63,319 nt of DNA, from assembly GCA_017853385.1 (NCBI GenBank), contig JAFMJR010000003.1, forward strand, positions 1-63,319, in the 5' to 3' direction. Positions 16,709 to 26,057 of the stretch are shown piece after piece (positions within the stretch are counted from its first letter, which is position 1; each line of letters starts with the position of its first letter). A model generated the notes under the pieces. The model did no database searches, was not told the DNA's origin, and saw only the letters and a list, made by a program, of their open reading frames with translations. This DNA comes from Ilumatobacteraceae bacterium (GTDB lineage: Bacteria > Actinomycetota > Acidimicrobiia > Acidimicrobiales > Ilumatobacteraceae). Both the position numbers and the translations under genes were made by a program.

Positions 16709-17820
16709 TTGAGACCTTTCAATGCCTGAATGTCAATTTTTCCTAGAGATGTGAGCGGGAAGTTTTCTACGATGCGTAATTCGGTGGGCGCGCAATATGC
16801 AGGCAGTTGGTCTTTAACAAAGGCGCGAACGACGTCAAGTGTTACCTCGTCTGAGTCAGTTGTCGCCCAGGCGATAACACGTTGACCCCAATCGTCGTCT
16901 GGCATTCCTCTTACAACCACCTGTGAAATTCCTGGCATTTTTGAAATGATTTCTTCGACTGCAAGAGGCCATACATTTTCACCGCCGGTAATGATCATGT
17001 CGTCGCTGCGCCCGAACACATGCAGATTTTCGTTTTCAAATGTTCCGCTGTCACCAGTGTGATACCAACCTTGTTCATCAATTTTGGATGGCGAGTCGAG
17101 GTATCCGCGAAATAGCGATGGACTTCGTAACAGAATCTGCTGCGAAACGATTTGAATTTCTACGGAGTCGAGTGGAATTCCGTTATAGGCAATTCCTCCA
17201 AGGGTTTCTGTCATTCCGTACGTTGTAATTACGTTCTTCGGTAAATCTGGAGGAGCAGCAGACCCGCCAAGCAATATGCAAGAAAACTTTGATGGGTCAA
17301 TGCGCTTAAATGCAGTGGGAACTAGCGAAGTGTGAGTCGCTCCATTTTTCGCGGCTTGTTCTACAAGAGCCGATTCGAATTTTGGTTGGATGGTAATTGG
17401 GTTACCAATCTTGATTGACCTTGCAACAATGCTGAATCCGGCAACGTGAGAAACTGGGAGGCACAGCAACCAATGAGATGAACTGTCGATACCAAGGCGG
17501 TTGGCTGTCATTGCTAGGTAGGCATCAATTGAGCCGTGAGTGTGAATGACTCCTTTTGGCGTCCCTGTTGAACCACTCGTTGCAATTACCAATGCGTCGC
17601 CCGATTTCGTTGGCGATGATTCAGAAAAGAGGTGTTGGACTCCATCAGAATCGACAAGCTCAGCCGGTTTGAACTGGCCAATGAGGCGTTGCTTGGCTGC
17701 ATGCGGTAGACGCTGATCGATAGGGAAAACTGCATCTCCGCTTTCCCATGCTGCTTGCACCCGTTCAACAAATGCCTGTCCTGCCGGCATGTCGAGTGCA
17801 ATAAGCCGATTCACGGTCAT
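16705..17820 (-). CDS. menE: o-Succinylbenzoate-CoA ligase MenE
   Basis: An AMP-forming acyl-CoA ligase of about 371 residues, short for the superfamily as is typical of actinobacterial MenE. The P-loop is VIATSGSTGTPKGVIHTHGS, then YGMTETLGG, the hinge GWYHTGDSG, GRSDDMIITGGENVWP and the catalytic lysine in SLGKIDI at the C-terminus. It activates o-succinylbenzoate in menaquinone synthesis; menA, menH, menD, menF and menG lie in the next 6 kb. The ATG at 17820 gives MTVNRLIALD; a GTG at 17847 is an alternative. It is divergent from menA. Confidence 0.88.
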   Translation of the reverse strand: MTVNRLIALDMPAGQAFVERVQAAWESGDAVFPIDQRLPHAAKQRLIGQFKPAELVDSDGVQHLFSESSPTKSGDALVIATSGSTGTPKGVIHTHGSIDAYLAMTANRLGIDSSSHWLLCLPVSHVAGFSIVARSIKIGNPITIQPKFESALVEQAAKNGATHTSLVPTAFKRIDPSKFSCILLGGSAAPPDLPKNVITTYGMTETLGGIAYNGIPLDSVEIQIVSQQILLRSPSLFRGYLDSPSKIDEQGWYHTGDSGTFENENLHVFGRSDDMIITGGENVWPLAVEEIISKMPGISQVVVRGMPDDDWGQRVIAWATTDSDEVTLDVVRAFVKDQLPAYCAPTELRIVENFPLTSLGKIDIQALKGLK

Positions 17821-17854
17821 CAGCGTAGGCGTTGAAAGGTGCGACACTAGTGAG

Positions 17855-18742
17855 ATGCAAAAACAGCCAAGTGGAGTACAACTGTGGATTTTGGGTGCGC
17901 GACCTCGAACATTGCCCGCCGCATTTGTTCCAGTGTTTGTTGCAGTTGGTCGCGCAATATCGCAAGACGTTGCTGAGACAAAGATGTGGTTAGGGGCGTT
18001 TTGTGCTTTGGTCGTCAGTGTTGCTTTGCAAGTTGGGGTGAACTATGCAAACGATTATTCAGATGGAATTAAGGGCACAGATAATCAGCGAGTAGGTCCG
18101 CTGCGATTAGTCGGATCGGGACTGGTTCCAGCAAGAAATGTGAAGATTGCAGCCTTCATCGCATTTGGTGTCGCCGCGGTGTTCGGCCTATTTATTGCCT
18201 TGGCAACATCTCTTGCATTGATACCAGTTGGCATTTTGTGTATTGCCGCAGGTTGGTTGTACACCGGTGGCCCTAAACCATATGGATATTTGGGGTTCGG
18301 CGAATTATTTGTATTTGTATTTTTCGGTCTCGTTGCAACGTGTGGTTCGGTGTACGCCATAACTCAAACCATTGATGGAGTTACATGGATGGCTGCTTGT
18401 GTTGTAGGCCTATTGTCGTGTGCGCTCCTAGTAGTCAACAATCTTCGCGATATTCCTGGAGACACTCAAGCAAATAAGAAAACTTTGGCAGTTCGCATAG
18501 GAGATGCCAAAACTCGCCAAATGTATGTTTCTATGTTTTTAGTGGTTGCAATAATGCTCATTGGTTTATCAGTAACCGATGCTTCGGTTTTGATCTCATT
18601 GTTTGGCTTGTTGGCCGCAATTCCAGCTATTAAAGCCGTGCTTTCTGGCGCAAAGGGAAGAGACCTCATCCCTGTGCTCGGCGCAACAGGAAAGGCGCAA
18701 TTGATAGTTGGTCTACTGCTTGCTGTTGGTTTGGCTATCTAG
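17855..18742 (+). CDS. menA: 1,4-Dihydroxy-2-naphthoate polyprenyltransferase MenA
   Basis: An integral membrane prenyltransferase of 295 residues with about eight or nine helices. The first Asp-rich motif is NYANDYSDGIKGTD and the second NNLRDIPGDTQANKKTLAVRIG, the magnesium-diphosphate binding sites of UbiA-family enzymes. It attaches the polyprenyl chain to DHNA. The ATG at 17855 gives MQKQPSGVQLWILGARPRTLP, matching the family start; the track extension at 17789 lies inside menE. It overlaps the convergent menH by 30 nt. Confidence 0.92.
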   Translation: MQKQPSGVQLWILGARPRTLPAAFVPVFVAVGRAISQDVAETKMWLGAFCALVVSVALQVGVNYANDYSDGIKGTDNQRVGPLRLVGSGLVPARNVKIAAFIAFGVAAVFGLFIALATSLALIPVGILCIAAGWLYTGGPKPYGYLGFGELFVFVFFGLVATCGSVYAITQTIDGVTWMAACVVGLLSCALLVVNNLRDIPGDTQANKKTLAVRIGDAKTRQMYVSMFLVVAIMLIGLSVTDASVLISLFGLLAAIPAIKAVLSGAKGRDLIPVLGATGKAQLIVGLLLAVGLAI

Positions 18743-19474
18743 CCACTCATTAACGATTTCGCAAAAACTTGATGGCGTTTCTGTGTGCACGGCATGACCT
18801 GCATTAGGCACAACTGCAATCTCAGAAGTAGGGATCAGACTGTGCATTTGCTCGGCTAGACCTACAAATTTCTTATCGAGCTCGCCAGCAACAATAAGCA
18901 CAGGAATACGAATACGGTGTAGTTCGCCCCACAACGGTTGTTGACTTCCTGTTCCGCAAAGGCGAAGACTGCTGGCAAGCGAGGTGGCAGTGTTACGCAT
19001 ACGGTCTGCGATTTCTTCCTCGCTGAACAATGAATTCGCAAATAGGGGTTGTTGTACCCATTCGCGAATAAACGACTCGCTTCCTTTGTCTTCTATTGAG
19101 CAAGCGAGTGCCTCATCTTGCAATTTGCGATCAATTCGCTCTTGGTCATCAGAGATTCCAGCAGTTCCACTCACCAGCACTGCGCCGGTAAAAGCGTCAG
19201 GGTGTTGCAATACAGCATGAAGTGCGATGCGGGCTCCCATGCTGTATCCAATTACGGTGCTGCCTGCAGATATTTCAGCTACAGCATTACCTGCTTCAAC
19301 AAGATTGAGTGATACTCCCTGAGATGCACCATGGTCAGGAGCGTCGATAAATATTTTGGTTCCACCATGAATGCCGGACGCGGGTTTCTTCCAAGAATTG
19401 CCAGTTTGAGTGAATCCATGGACGAAACATAAACGAGGGTTTCCTGATCCTTGGCTTGTGAACTGCAACTTCAT
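18713..19474 (-). CDS. menH: Alpha/beta hydrolase, probable SHCHC synthase MenH
   Basis: An alpha/beta hydrolase of 253 residues with oxyanion region FVHGFTQTGNSW, nucleophile elbow IGYSMGARIALHAV, and the late catalytic histidine in VPNAGHAVHTETP. The position among menaquinone genes points to MenH, which eliminates pyruvate from SEPHCHC to give SHCHC. A generic hydrolase cannot be excluded from sequence alone. Its start overlaps the stop of the DsbA-family gene by 4 nt. Confidence 0.78.
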   Translation of the reverse strand: MKLQFTSQGSGNPRLCFVHGFTQTGNSWKKPASGIHGGTKIFIDAPDHGASQGVSLNLVEAGNAVAEISAGSTVIGYSMGARIALHAVLQHPDAFTGAVLVSGTAGISDDQERIDRKLQDEALACSIEDKGSESFIREWVQQPLFANSLFSEEEIADRMRNTATSLASSLRLCGTGSQQPLWGELHRIRIPVLIVAGELDKKFVGLAEQMHSLIPTSEIAVVPNAGHAVHTETPSSFCEIVNEWLDSQTNSKQ

Positions 19475-20121
19475 GAATTTGCGTGCATTCGCTCAAGAAT
19501 GCGCTCAAACATCTCTACATCTTGAGCGCCTGGGACAGACCATTGTCCATTAATGATGAAAGTTGGGACTGCGGTTACGCCGTATTCGGTTGCTTGTGCG
19601 ATTTCGTTTTGCACTTCAGTCACGAGTTCATCGCTTTCAAGAAATTGTCGCGCAACGGTTTCGTCAATGCCGGTTTCAACTGCACAAGAAACGAGCACTG
19701 CGGTGTCGGCGATATTTTGTCCATCCGTGAAATATGCTTTCATCAAACGCTCTTTCAACAGTATTTGTGTGGCGCTTCCATGATTGATTAGCGCAAAGGC
19801 AAGTAAGCGGTGCGCTGTAAAGGTGTTTGCGCGTAAGGCAACATCCATGTTGAAATCAATATTGTCTTGGGCTGCAACGTTAGTTACATGTTGCAAAATC
19901 TCTGCCGCACGTTGCTCGCCACCAAATTTCTTGGCGTAGGCATCTTTGGCGTAGGTCGTCTCGGTGCTCGATGCGGTTGGGTCCAGCTGGAATGGCTTAA
20001 AGCTGTAATCCACCTGAATATCGATTCCACGAGCCTGAAGGCGAGAAATTGCGGTCTCAAATCGACGTTTTCCAATAAAACACCAAGGACATATGACGTC
20101 GGAGAAGATTTCGATGCGCAT
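19471..20121 (-). CDS. DsbA-family thiol oxidoreductase (FrnE-like)
   Basis: A protein of about 216 residues with a thioredoxin fold. The redox motif CPWC is at residues 11-14 (DVICPWCFIGKRRFE) with the helical insertion typical of FrnE/2-hydroxychromene isomerase-like proteins, and the cis-proline region GVTAVPTFIINGQWSVPGAQ. No signal peptide is visible, so it is cytosolic. The track start at 20292 runs into menD; the ATG at 20121 is supported by TATCGT 7 nt upstream. Role in the menaquinone cluster unknown. Confidence 0.87.
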   Translation of the reverse strand: MRIEIFSDVICPWCFIGKRRFETAISRLQARGIDIQVDYSFKPFQLDPTASSTETTYAKDAYAKKFGGEQRAAEILQHVTNVAAQDNIDFNMDVALRANTFTAHRLLAFALINHGSATQILLKERLMKAYFTDGQNIADTAVLVSCAVETGIDETVARQFLESDELVTEVQNEIAQATEYGVTAVPTFIINGQWSVPGAQDVEMFERILERMHANS

Positions 20122-20128
20122 AGATGCC

Positions 20129-20134
20129 ACGATA
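20129..20134 (-). promoter_or_regulatory. Leaderless -10 element, DsbA-family gene
   Basis: TATCGT on the minus strand lies 7 nt before the ATG at 20121. It sits within the few bases between the divergent dsbA-like and menD starts. Confidence 0.45.
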
Positions 20135-20140
20135 GAGGGG

Positions 20141-21871
20141 ATGGCTTCGTCTCCCGCAACTACGGCAACCTTTTGCGCGACTCTCGTGGACGAGTGGGTG
20201 CGGCTGGGTGTGAAACACGCTGTTGTGTCGCCTGGGTCACGAAGTACGCCAATGGCAATAGCTCTCGCCAACCATCCGCAGATTTCAATCAATGTGTTTC
20301 ACGATGAACGATCTGCAGCGTTTGCAGCTCTCGGCATTGGGCTTGAGTCGCACGTTCCAGCAATCCTGCTGTGCACATCGGGAACTGCAGCAGCACATTT
20401 TTTCGCCGCAGTAATCGAAGCCAATTACGCACATATACCCATGATTGTCTGCACGGCAGATCGTCCTCCAGAGTTGCAGGGTGTTGGTGCTCCGCAGACC
20501 ATTGACCAAACACAGTTGTATGGCAAGTATGTAAGAAAGTTTTTTGATGCAGGCGTCGCAGATGACTCGAATCGTTCAAAATGGAGATCGTTTGCACGTG
20601 AAACGTTTTCGTCAACAGTCGGGGTGAATCGCGGCGCATGTCAGGTGAATTTGCCATTTCGTGAACCACTTGTTGGCGAAGTGGGAGACATTCCTCCAGT
20701 CGATAGTCATTCTCCAGTGCGTGTGGGTGCAGAAATCGCATCTTCGAGTGAGCGAAAAAAACTTAATCTTGCATTGAGGGCTGAAAAAGGAATCATTGTT
20801 GCTGGCAACGGAATTGATCAGCCGCGATTCATTCTTGAGCTGGCGTCGCGCCTGGGTTGGCCAGTACTTGCAGACCCGCGAAGTTTGTGTCGAGTTGCCG
20901 AAAATGAGTCACACGGAGCAGTAATCGTTAGTTGCGCCGATGTCATTCTTCGCAATTCAGGCATCGCTCAAGAGTTGATACCTGAATTTGTTTTGCGCAT
21001 TGGAGATCCTCCGGTAAGCAAAGTTGCCAATCAATGGCTTGCTGCTTGTAAGGCTGAGCAAATTGCTGTTACTAACCAGCCTTCATTAATCGATCCCGAC
21101 AAAGTAGTGACAACTCATATCGTCGGATCCTTTAATGAATTGTTCATGGAGTTAAACCAACTTGTTAGACAGAATCACGACGCCGCGCAAAGTCGTTCGT
21201 CTTGGTTGGCTCAATGGTCCAGCGCCGAAGAAAAATCTCGCAATGCCATAGATTCAGTATTTGCGAAACAGATATCGGAATCATCTCCGTTGACCGAACC
21301 GTTAACGGCAGTCACGGTGTTGGATGCACTTCCATCGGGTTCGCGGCTTGTCGTTTCATCGTCAATGCCTGTTCGAGACCTTGAGTGGTTTTCGCCCCCG
21401 AGAAATGGAATAAGGGTGTATAGCAACCGTGGAGTAAATGGAATCGACGGTGTGGTTTCAACCGCAGTAGGTATTGCGATTGCATCTTCAGTAAAAACAG
21501 CACTCATCATTGGAGACGTTGCCATGTTGCACGACAGCAACGGACTACTCAACATTATGAAGCGAAATATTGATATGAAGATTGTGGTCGTTGATAATGA
21601 AGGGGGAGGAATATTCTCATTCCTCCCACAATCGCAGTTGCTAGAGCAATCGCAATTTGAATTGTTGTTTGGAACACCTCACGAGGTCGATTTCCAAGCG
21701 TTGGCAACGGCGCACGGGGTGCCATTTGCGTTGGCATCAAATGCGTCGGAACTCCGCGATCTACTGAACCGGGCAGGTACGGGAATCATTGGCGTTCGTA
21801 CAAATCGCATGCAAAATGTTGTTGATCACAATTATCTGTATGACGCTGTTTCGCAGGCTTTAGCGAAATAG
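20141..21871 (+). CDS. menD: SEPHCHC synthase MenD
   Basis: A thiamine-diphosphate enzyme of 576 residues that joins isochorismate and 2-oxoglutarate. Key regions are VVSPGSRSTPMAIAL and FHDERSAAFAALGIG (catalytic Glu), LLCTSGTAAAHFFAAVIEA, TADRPPELQGVGAPQTIDQ, and the ThDP-binding IGDVAMLHDSNGLLN followed by VVDNEGGGIFSFLP. The ATG at 20141 has AGAGGGG directly before it; an upstream ATG at 20114 would overlap the divergent gene. It converges on menF with a 3-bp gap. Confidence 0.95.
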   Translation: MASSPATTATFCATLVDEWVRLGVKHAVVSPGSRSTPMAIALANHPQISINVFHDERSAAFAALGIGLESHVPAILLCTSGTAAAHFFAAVIEANYAHIPMIVCTADRPPELQGVGAPQTIDQTQLYGKYVRKFFDAGVADDSNRSKWRSFARETFSSTVGVNRGACQVNLPFREPLVGEVGDIPPVDSHSPVRVGAEIASSSERKKLNLALRAEKGIIVAGNGIDQPRFILELASRLGWPVLADPRSLCRVAENESHGAVIVSCADVILRNSGIAQELIPEFVLRIGDPPVSKVANQWLAACKAEQIAVTNQPSLIDPDKVVTTHIVGSFNELFMELNQLVRQNHDAAQSRSSWLAQWSSAEEKSRNAIDSVFAKQISESSPLTEPLTAVTVLDALPSGSRLVVSSSMPVRDLEWFSPPRNGIRVYSNRGVNGIDGVVSTAVGIAIASSVKTALIIGDVAMLHDSNGLLNIMKRNIDMKIVVVDNEGGGIFSFLPQSQLLEQSQFELLFGTPHEVDFQALATAHGVPFALASNASELRDLLNRAGTGIIGVRTNRMQNVVDHNYLYDAVSQALAK

Positions 21872-21874
21872 TGC

Positions 21875-23068
21875 TTACGGGCGAACAATCGCTGCCAACA
21901 TTGCTTGCAGCTTCGCTTGTGTTTCCGTTAACTCATCCAAAGGTTCGCTGTCGGCAACAATTCCACCACCTGCAAAGAGCCGTGCAATAGTTCGAGTCTC
22001 ATTCAGTTGAGCGCACCGAATGGCAACCGCAAAAACTCCATTGCCTTGTTGATCGCACCAACCGATTGCGCCACCATATTTATCTCGACTCATACCTTCG
22101 TTGTTGGCGATGAGGGCAAGTGCTTTGCCGCGTGGGAATCCGCCAAGAGCCGGTGTTGGCGACAGTGCCATTGCAGCATCAAGTACATGAATATGCGGCT
22201 GAGAAAGTTTCCCGATCAATCGAGTGCCTAAATGCTGAACATTTGCAACTTGCACTATTGAAGGCTGCGCTTCCCAATCCAAGTAAGAACAGTGGGGAAG
22301 CAATGTGTCGTGCACCATGTCAATTACCACTCGATGTTCGACTTGGTTTTTTGTACTTGCCAAAAGTTTCTTGGCGAGTGATGCATCGGTCTCTGGATCT
22401 CCAGTGCGCGGAGTAGTACCGGCTAGCGGGTGGCTTGAAATTTCATCGCCATAGATCGAGACCAGAAGTTCAGGCGAAGCCCCAATGAATCCGTCAAATG
22501 AAAAGCGATAACTAGACCCAAACGAGGCACGAAGTCGAAGTAGCACGGAGTGAACATCGATCGGTATATTTGATTCAACGATCACGTCGCGGGCTATTAC
22601 CGCTTTGGTGATATCTCCTTGTTGTACGGCCTTGCGTGCAGCGTCTACTGCGCTTAAGTATGTGTCGACTGAAACGCCTTCGTGAACATTGAACGAGGCA
22701 TGTGACGGTTTCGGAGGGTTTGAGGACAAATCGGGAACCTGAGCATCATCAATCAGCGTCACCCAGGTTTCACCGCTTTGGGTTTTGCAAATGGTTACTG
22801 ATGGGATAACAAAATCGGATTCATGTGAAGAATCAAACGGGATCGCACCAAACATGATTGGGCCCACACCAATTGGGCAGTCCAAGGTTTCATGGTCAAT
22901 GTTGGCAAGCATTTCTCGTATATGCCTTGCATCGCCGCGGGCGCTTACTCCTCGAGCAGCAAAACCAACACCGTCACGAACAAAAAGTAGACCATCGCCA
23001 CGCGCAAAGTCGTTGAGATCAACTGTTTGATCAGTGATTTGAGAAAGTGGAAACGACCGGGCTTTCAC
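21875..23068 (-). CDS. menF: Isochorismate synthase MenF
   Basis: A chorismate-utilising enzyme of 397 residues that opens the menaquinone branch. The conserved C-terminal core contains FSFDGFIGASPELLVS, HPLAGTTPRTGDPETD, KNQVEHRVVIDMVHDTL, ALSPTPALGGFPRGKALALI, GGAIGWCDQQGNGVFAVAIRCAQ and the Mg-binding end RLFAGGGIVADSEPLDELTE. The N-terminal third is divergent, as is usual. It follows menG with an 8-bp gap on the same strand. Confidence 0.93.
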   Translation of the reverse strand: MKARSFPLSQITDQTVDLNDFARGDGLLFVRDGVGFAARGVSARGDARHIREMLANIDHETLDCPIGVGPIMFGAIPFDSSHESDFVIPSVTICKTQSGETWVTLIDDAQVPDLSSNPPKPSHASFNVHEGVSVDTYLSAVDAARKAVQQGDITKAVIARDVIVESNIPIDVHSVLLRLRASFGSSYRFSFDGFIGASPELLVSIYGDEISSHPLAGTTPRTGDPETDASLAKKLLASTKNQVEHRVVIDMVHDTLLPHCSYLDWEAQPSIVQVANVQHLGTRLIGKLSQPHIHVLDAAMALSPTPALGGFPRGKALALIANNEGMSRDKYGGAIGWCDQQGNGVFAVAIRCAQLNETRTIARLFAGGGIVADSEPLDELTETQAKLQAMLAAIVRP

Positions 23069-23076
23069 GAGTAGCC

Positions 23077-23790
23077 CTACTTTTTCGTAGCGTGCATCAA
23101 TTGAGTGAGTCCGCCGGACAATTGCTCGTGACGAACGTGTTCAAAGCCTGCTTCTTCCAACATGCGAACAAGTGCTGCAGGCTCTGGCAGGTAGGCAACA
23201 CTTTTTGGTAGATAGTTGTATGCAGCACGGTTGGAGAGCAAGCCACCTATGCGGGGAACTACTTTTCCAAAGTAGATCGAGTTACCCCAGCGAATGATTG
23301 GGTTTGTTGGCGTACTTACGTCGAGCAACGCAATTCGGCCACCTGGTTTGACGACTCGGCTGATTTCATGAAAAAAGACACCAAGATCAACAAGGTTGCG
23401 AAGGGCGAATCCGCATGTGACTCCGTCTACCGATGCAGTAGCAATAGGAAGACGCAAAATGTCGGCTTGAACACGGGGAGCATTGCTGTGATCGGCTGCC
23501 AGCATGCCAAAGGACATGTCAAAAGAAAGTGGCAGAAGTCCGGCCTTTCTCAGATCGATACAGAGGTCTCCAGTTCCACTTGCGAGGTCGAGAACTCGTG
23601 CGCCGCGGCTTAATGCCAGTTTTCGCACCGCAATCTTGCGCCAGCGCGTATCTAGGCGAAAAGTCATGATGCGATTTACTAGGTCGTAGCGAGGTGCAAT
23701 CGCGTCAAACATGTTCTGCACGACCTTGGCTTTTGCCTCACCTTGAGGCAGATCTGTGGTGTCCCATGTTGCCTTTTCAGAATTGCTCAC
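23077..23790 (-). CDS. menG: Demethylmenaquinone methyltransferase MenG (UbiE family)
   Basis: The SAM-dependent last step of menaquinone synthesis; 237 residues. Signatures are VQNMFDAIAPRYDLVNRIMTFRLDTRWRK, the SAM motif VLDLASGTGDLCIDL, and CGFALRNLVDLGVFFHEISRVVKPGG. The start is GTG without a Shine-Dalgarno sequence but with TAACCT 6 nt upstream. It leads a menG-menF operon. menB and menC are not in the window. Confidence 0.94.
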   Translation of the reverse strand: MSNSEKATWDTTDLPQGEAKAKVVQNMFDAIAPRYDLVNRIMTFRLDTRWRKIAVRKLALSRGARVLDLASGTGDLCIDLRKAGLLPLSFDMSFGMLAADHSNAPRVQADILRLPIATASVDGVTCGFALRNLVDLGVFFHEISRVVKPGGRIALLDVSTPTNPIIRWGNSIYFGKVVPRIGGLLSNRAAYNYLPKSVAYLPEPAALVRMLEEAGFEHVRHEQLSGGLTQLMHATKK

Positions 23791-23796
23791 CTCGTC

Positions 23797-23802
23797 AGGT
23801 TA
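23797..23802 (-). promoter_or_regulatory. Leaderless -10 element for menG-menF
   Basis: TAACCT on the minus strand, 6 nt (gacgag), then the GTG start of menG. The remaining 70 bp of the divergent gap show GGGGGA before the acyl-CoA dehydrogenase and no other clear element. Confidence 0.5.
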
Positions 23803-23870
23803 CGTCAATCTCGGCAATACTTAATGGTTGAGCTTGTTGCTTTGTTGTCAAGCCTGTAGTTGGGGGACTC

Positions 23871-25091
23871 ATGATTGATTTTTCGTTTTCACCAGAAATT
23901 GAGGAAGTACGTCTCAAAGTACGTGCGTTTATGGATGAACAGGTTCGTCCAAAATGGGAGTCAATTGATCAGAACGATCGTTCAGCTGTAGTCAAGACCA
24001 TCGTTGAACTACGCAAACTTGCGCAAGAAGATTGGAAACTGTGGTTGCCACATATGCCTGCTGAATGGGGTGGCATGGGTCTTGGACCAACAGCAATGGC
24101 AGCGGTATCGGCCGAGGCTGCCAAAGTGAGTATCGGTCCATATGTGTTGAATGCTCAGGCCCCTGATGAAGGCAATCAGCACACGTTGTTGCATTGGGCT
24201 ACGCCAGAACAAAAAGAGAAATACTTGCGGCCGCTCTGTGAGGGTAAAAAGCGTTCATGTTTTGCCATGACGGAGCCAGAGGTTGCCGGCAGTGATCCAA
24301 CACTCATCAAAACGTTTGCCTACAAAGACGGGGATGAGTGGGTAATAAATGGACATAAGTGGTTTATCTCAGGTGCACGCGGCGCACATTTTGCGCTGCT
24401 AGTTGCTCGTACCGAAGAAGATCCAGATCTTCCACAAGCAGCAAACTCGTGTTTCATCGTTGACATACCTAGCGAGGGTTGGAACATCGTAAGAGATGTT
24501 GAAACCATGTCTGGCGGTCACAATCATTGCGAAATAGAAATTAAGGATTTGCGAGTTCCGAACGAGAACATGTTGGGTGGTCGCGGACAAGGCCATCTTC
24601 TCGGCCAGTATCGTCTTGGCCCAGCGCGCTTGGCACATTGCATGCGTTGGATCGCACAAGCCGAAACTGCGCTCGACATGATGGTCGCTCGTGCACTCGA
24701 GCGATACTCGCACGGTTCGCTACTGGCAGAAAAGCAAGGCATTCAGTGGCTCATTGCAGATTCAGCAATGGAGATGTACCAGGGAAAACTGATGATTTTG
24801 CACGCTGCATACAAGATTGAGCATGGAATGGATTTCACGAGTGAAGTAAGTATGACCAAGCACTTTGTGGCAAACAGTTTGTGGAGAATTATTGATCGTG
24901 CAATTCAAGTTCACGGCGCATTGGGATATAGCACGGACACGCCGCTTGCAGGTATGTTGCAGCAGGCCAGGTGGAGTCGTTTCGCCGATGGAGCAGATGA
25001 AATACATCAAATGCGAATTGCGCAACGCACAATTTCTGCATACAAAGATTTCGGTACAACGAAGAAGGCGACAGGAGACTTGCCATTATGA
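23871..25091 (+). CDS. Acyl-CoA dehydrogenase
   Basis: A flavoprotein of 406 residues with the acyl-CoA dehydrogenase layout: N-terminal helical domain (MIDFSFSPEIEEVRLKVRAFM), middle beta domain with CFAMTEPEVAGSDPTLIKT and INGHKWFISGARGAHFALLVART, and C-terminal helices with RWSRFADGADEIHQMRIAQRTI. QVHGALGYSTDTPLAGMLQQAR matches the FAD-binding helix region. The chain-length preference is unknown. A strong GGGGGA lies 4 nt before the ATG, and the LLM gene overlaps its stop (ATGA), so both form an operon. Confidence 0.92.
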   Translation: MIDFSFSPEIEEVRLKVRAFMDEQVRPKWESIDQNDRSAVVKTIVELRKLAQEDWKLWLPHMPAEWGGMGLGPTAMAAVSAEAAKVSIGPYVLNAQAPDEGNQHTLLHWATPEQKEKYLRPLCEGKKRSCFAMTEPEVAGSDPTLIKTFAYKDGDEWVINGHKWFISGARGAHFALLVARTEEDPDLPQAANSCFIVDIPSEGWNIVRDVETMSGGHNHCEIEIKDLRVPNENMLGGRGQGHLLGQYRLGPARLAHCMRWIAQAETALDMMVARALERYSHGSLLAEKQGIQWLIADSAMEMYQGKLMILHAAYKIEHGMDFTSEVSMTKHFVANSLWRIIDRAIQVHGALGYSTDTPLAGMLQQARWSRFADGADEIHQMRIAQRTISAYKDFGTTKKATGDLPL

Positions 25092-26053
25092 ACAAGCGTG
25101 ATATCACTTTTGGCGTGTTCATGCCACAGGGCTGGAAAATGGAGCTCGTTGGTATTGAAAACCCGGTTGAAAAATGGAATGCGGCCGTAGATATTGCAGT
25201 AACTGCCGAAGAACTCGGATTTGATTCCATTTGGGTTTACGACCACTTTCATAATGTTCCGCGCCCTGCCCATGAAACGGTCTTTGAGTGTTGGACGGTG
25301 ATGGCAGCAATAAGTCAGCTGACAAAGCGAATTCGATTGGGTCAAATGGTGGGCTGCAACTTGTATCGCCCGCCAGCACTGCTCGCAAAAATCACCAGCA
25401 CGCTCGATGTCATTTCGGGCGGCCGTTTGGACTGGGGTATTGGCGCCGGCTGGTATGAAAACGAATGCAGAGGATACGGATATGAATTTCCCGTTCCGAA
25501 GGACCGCATTGCCATGCTTCGCGAAAGTGTTGAAATTGTAAAGATGATGTGGTCTCAAGAAGAAACCACATACGACGGCAAGTATTACCAACTTGTCCGC
25601 GCTAACTGCGACCCAAAGCCGTTGCAGTCACCTCGTCCGCCAATTTGGATTGGAGGAGGTGGAGAGCAATTGACTCTGCGGGTCGTTGCGCAACATGCCG
25701 ATTATTCAAACTTCGGTGGCACTCTTGAAGATTTCGCCCGCAAAGTTGAGATCTTGAAAGGTCATTGCGAAAAAGTTGGTCGAGACGAATCAGAGATACG
25801 AAAGACCACATCGGGTGAAATACTTATTCGCGATACTGAAAAAGAACTTCGTGAATTTCAAATTGCCAGCGGACGCGGAGATCAGTTTGAGCAATGGAGC
25901 AAAGCAAACTTTGTAGGAACACCTGACCAGGTGGCCGAGCGTATAGATGCCTTCGTTCAAGCAGGCTGCAGTGGATTCATTCCTTGGTGCGTTGACTATC
26001 CCGACAAGCACACGCTGAATGAATTTGCAAAAATTATGAAGTCGTACCGCTAA
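25088..26053 (+). CDS. LLM-class F420-dependent oxidoreductase
   Basis: A luciferase-like (alpha/beta) barrel oxidoreductase of 321 residues: FGVFMPQGW at strand 1, FDSIWVYDHFHNVPR, RIRLGQMVGCNLYRPPALLAKITSTLDVISGGRLDWGIGAGWYENECRGYG, RPPIWIGGGGEQLTLRVVAQHADYSNFGG. These fit F420-dependent rather than FMN-dependent members, which is expected in actinobacteria. The coupling to an acyl-CoA dehydrogenase suggests a catabolic role, unproven. Confidence 0.9.
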   Translation: MNKRDITFGVFMPQGWKMELVGIENPVEKWNAAVDIAVTAEELGFDSIWVYDHFHNVPRPAHETVFECWTVMAAISQLTKRIRLGQMVGCNLYRPPALLAKITSTLDVISGGRLDWGIGAGWYENECRGYGYEFPVPKDRIAMLRESVEIVKMMWSQEETTYDGKYYQLVRANCDPKPLQSPRPPIWIGGGGEQLTLRVVAQHADYSNFGGTLEDFARKVEILKGHCEKVGRDESEIRKTTSGEILIRDTEKELREFQIASGRGDQFEQWSKANFVGTPDQVAERIDAFVQAGCSGFIPWCVDYPDKHTLNEFAKIMKSYR

Positions 26054-26057
26054 TTAT

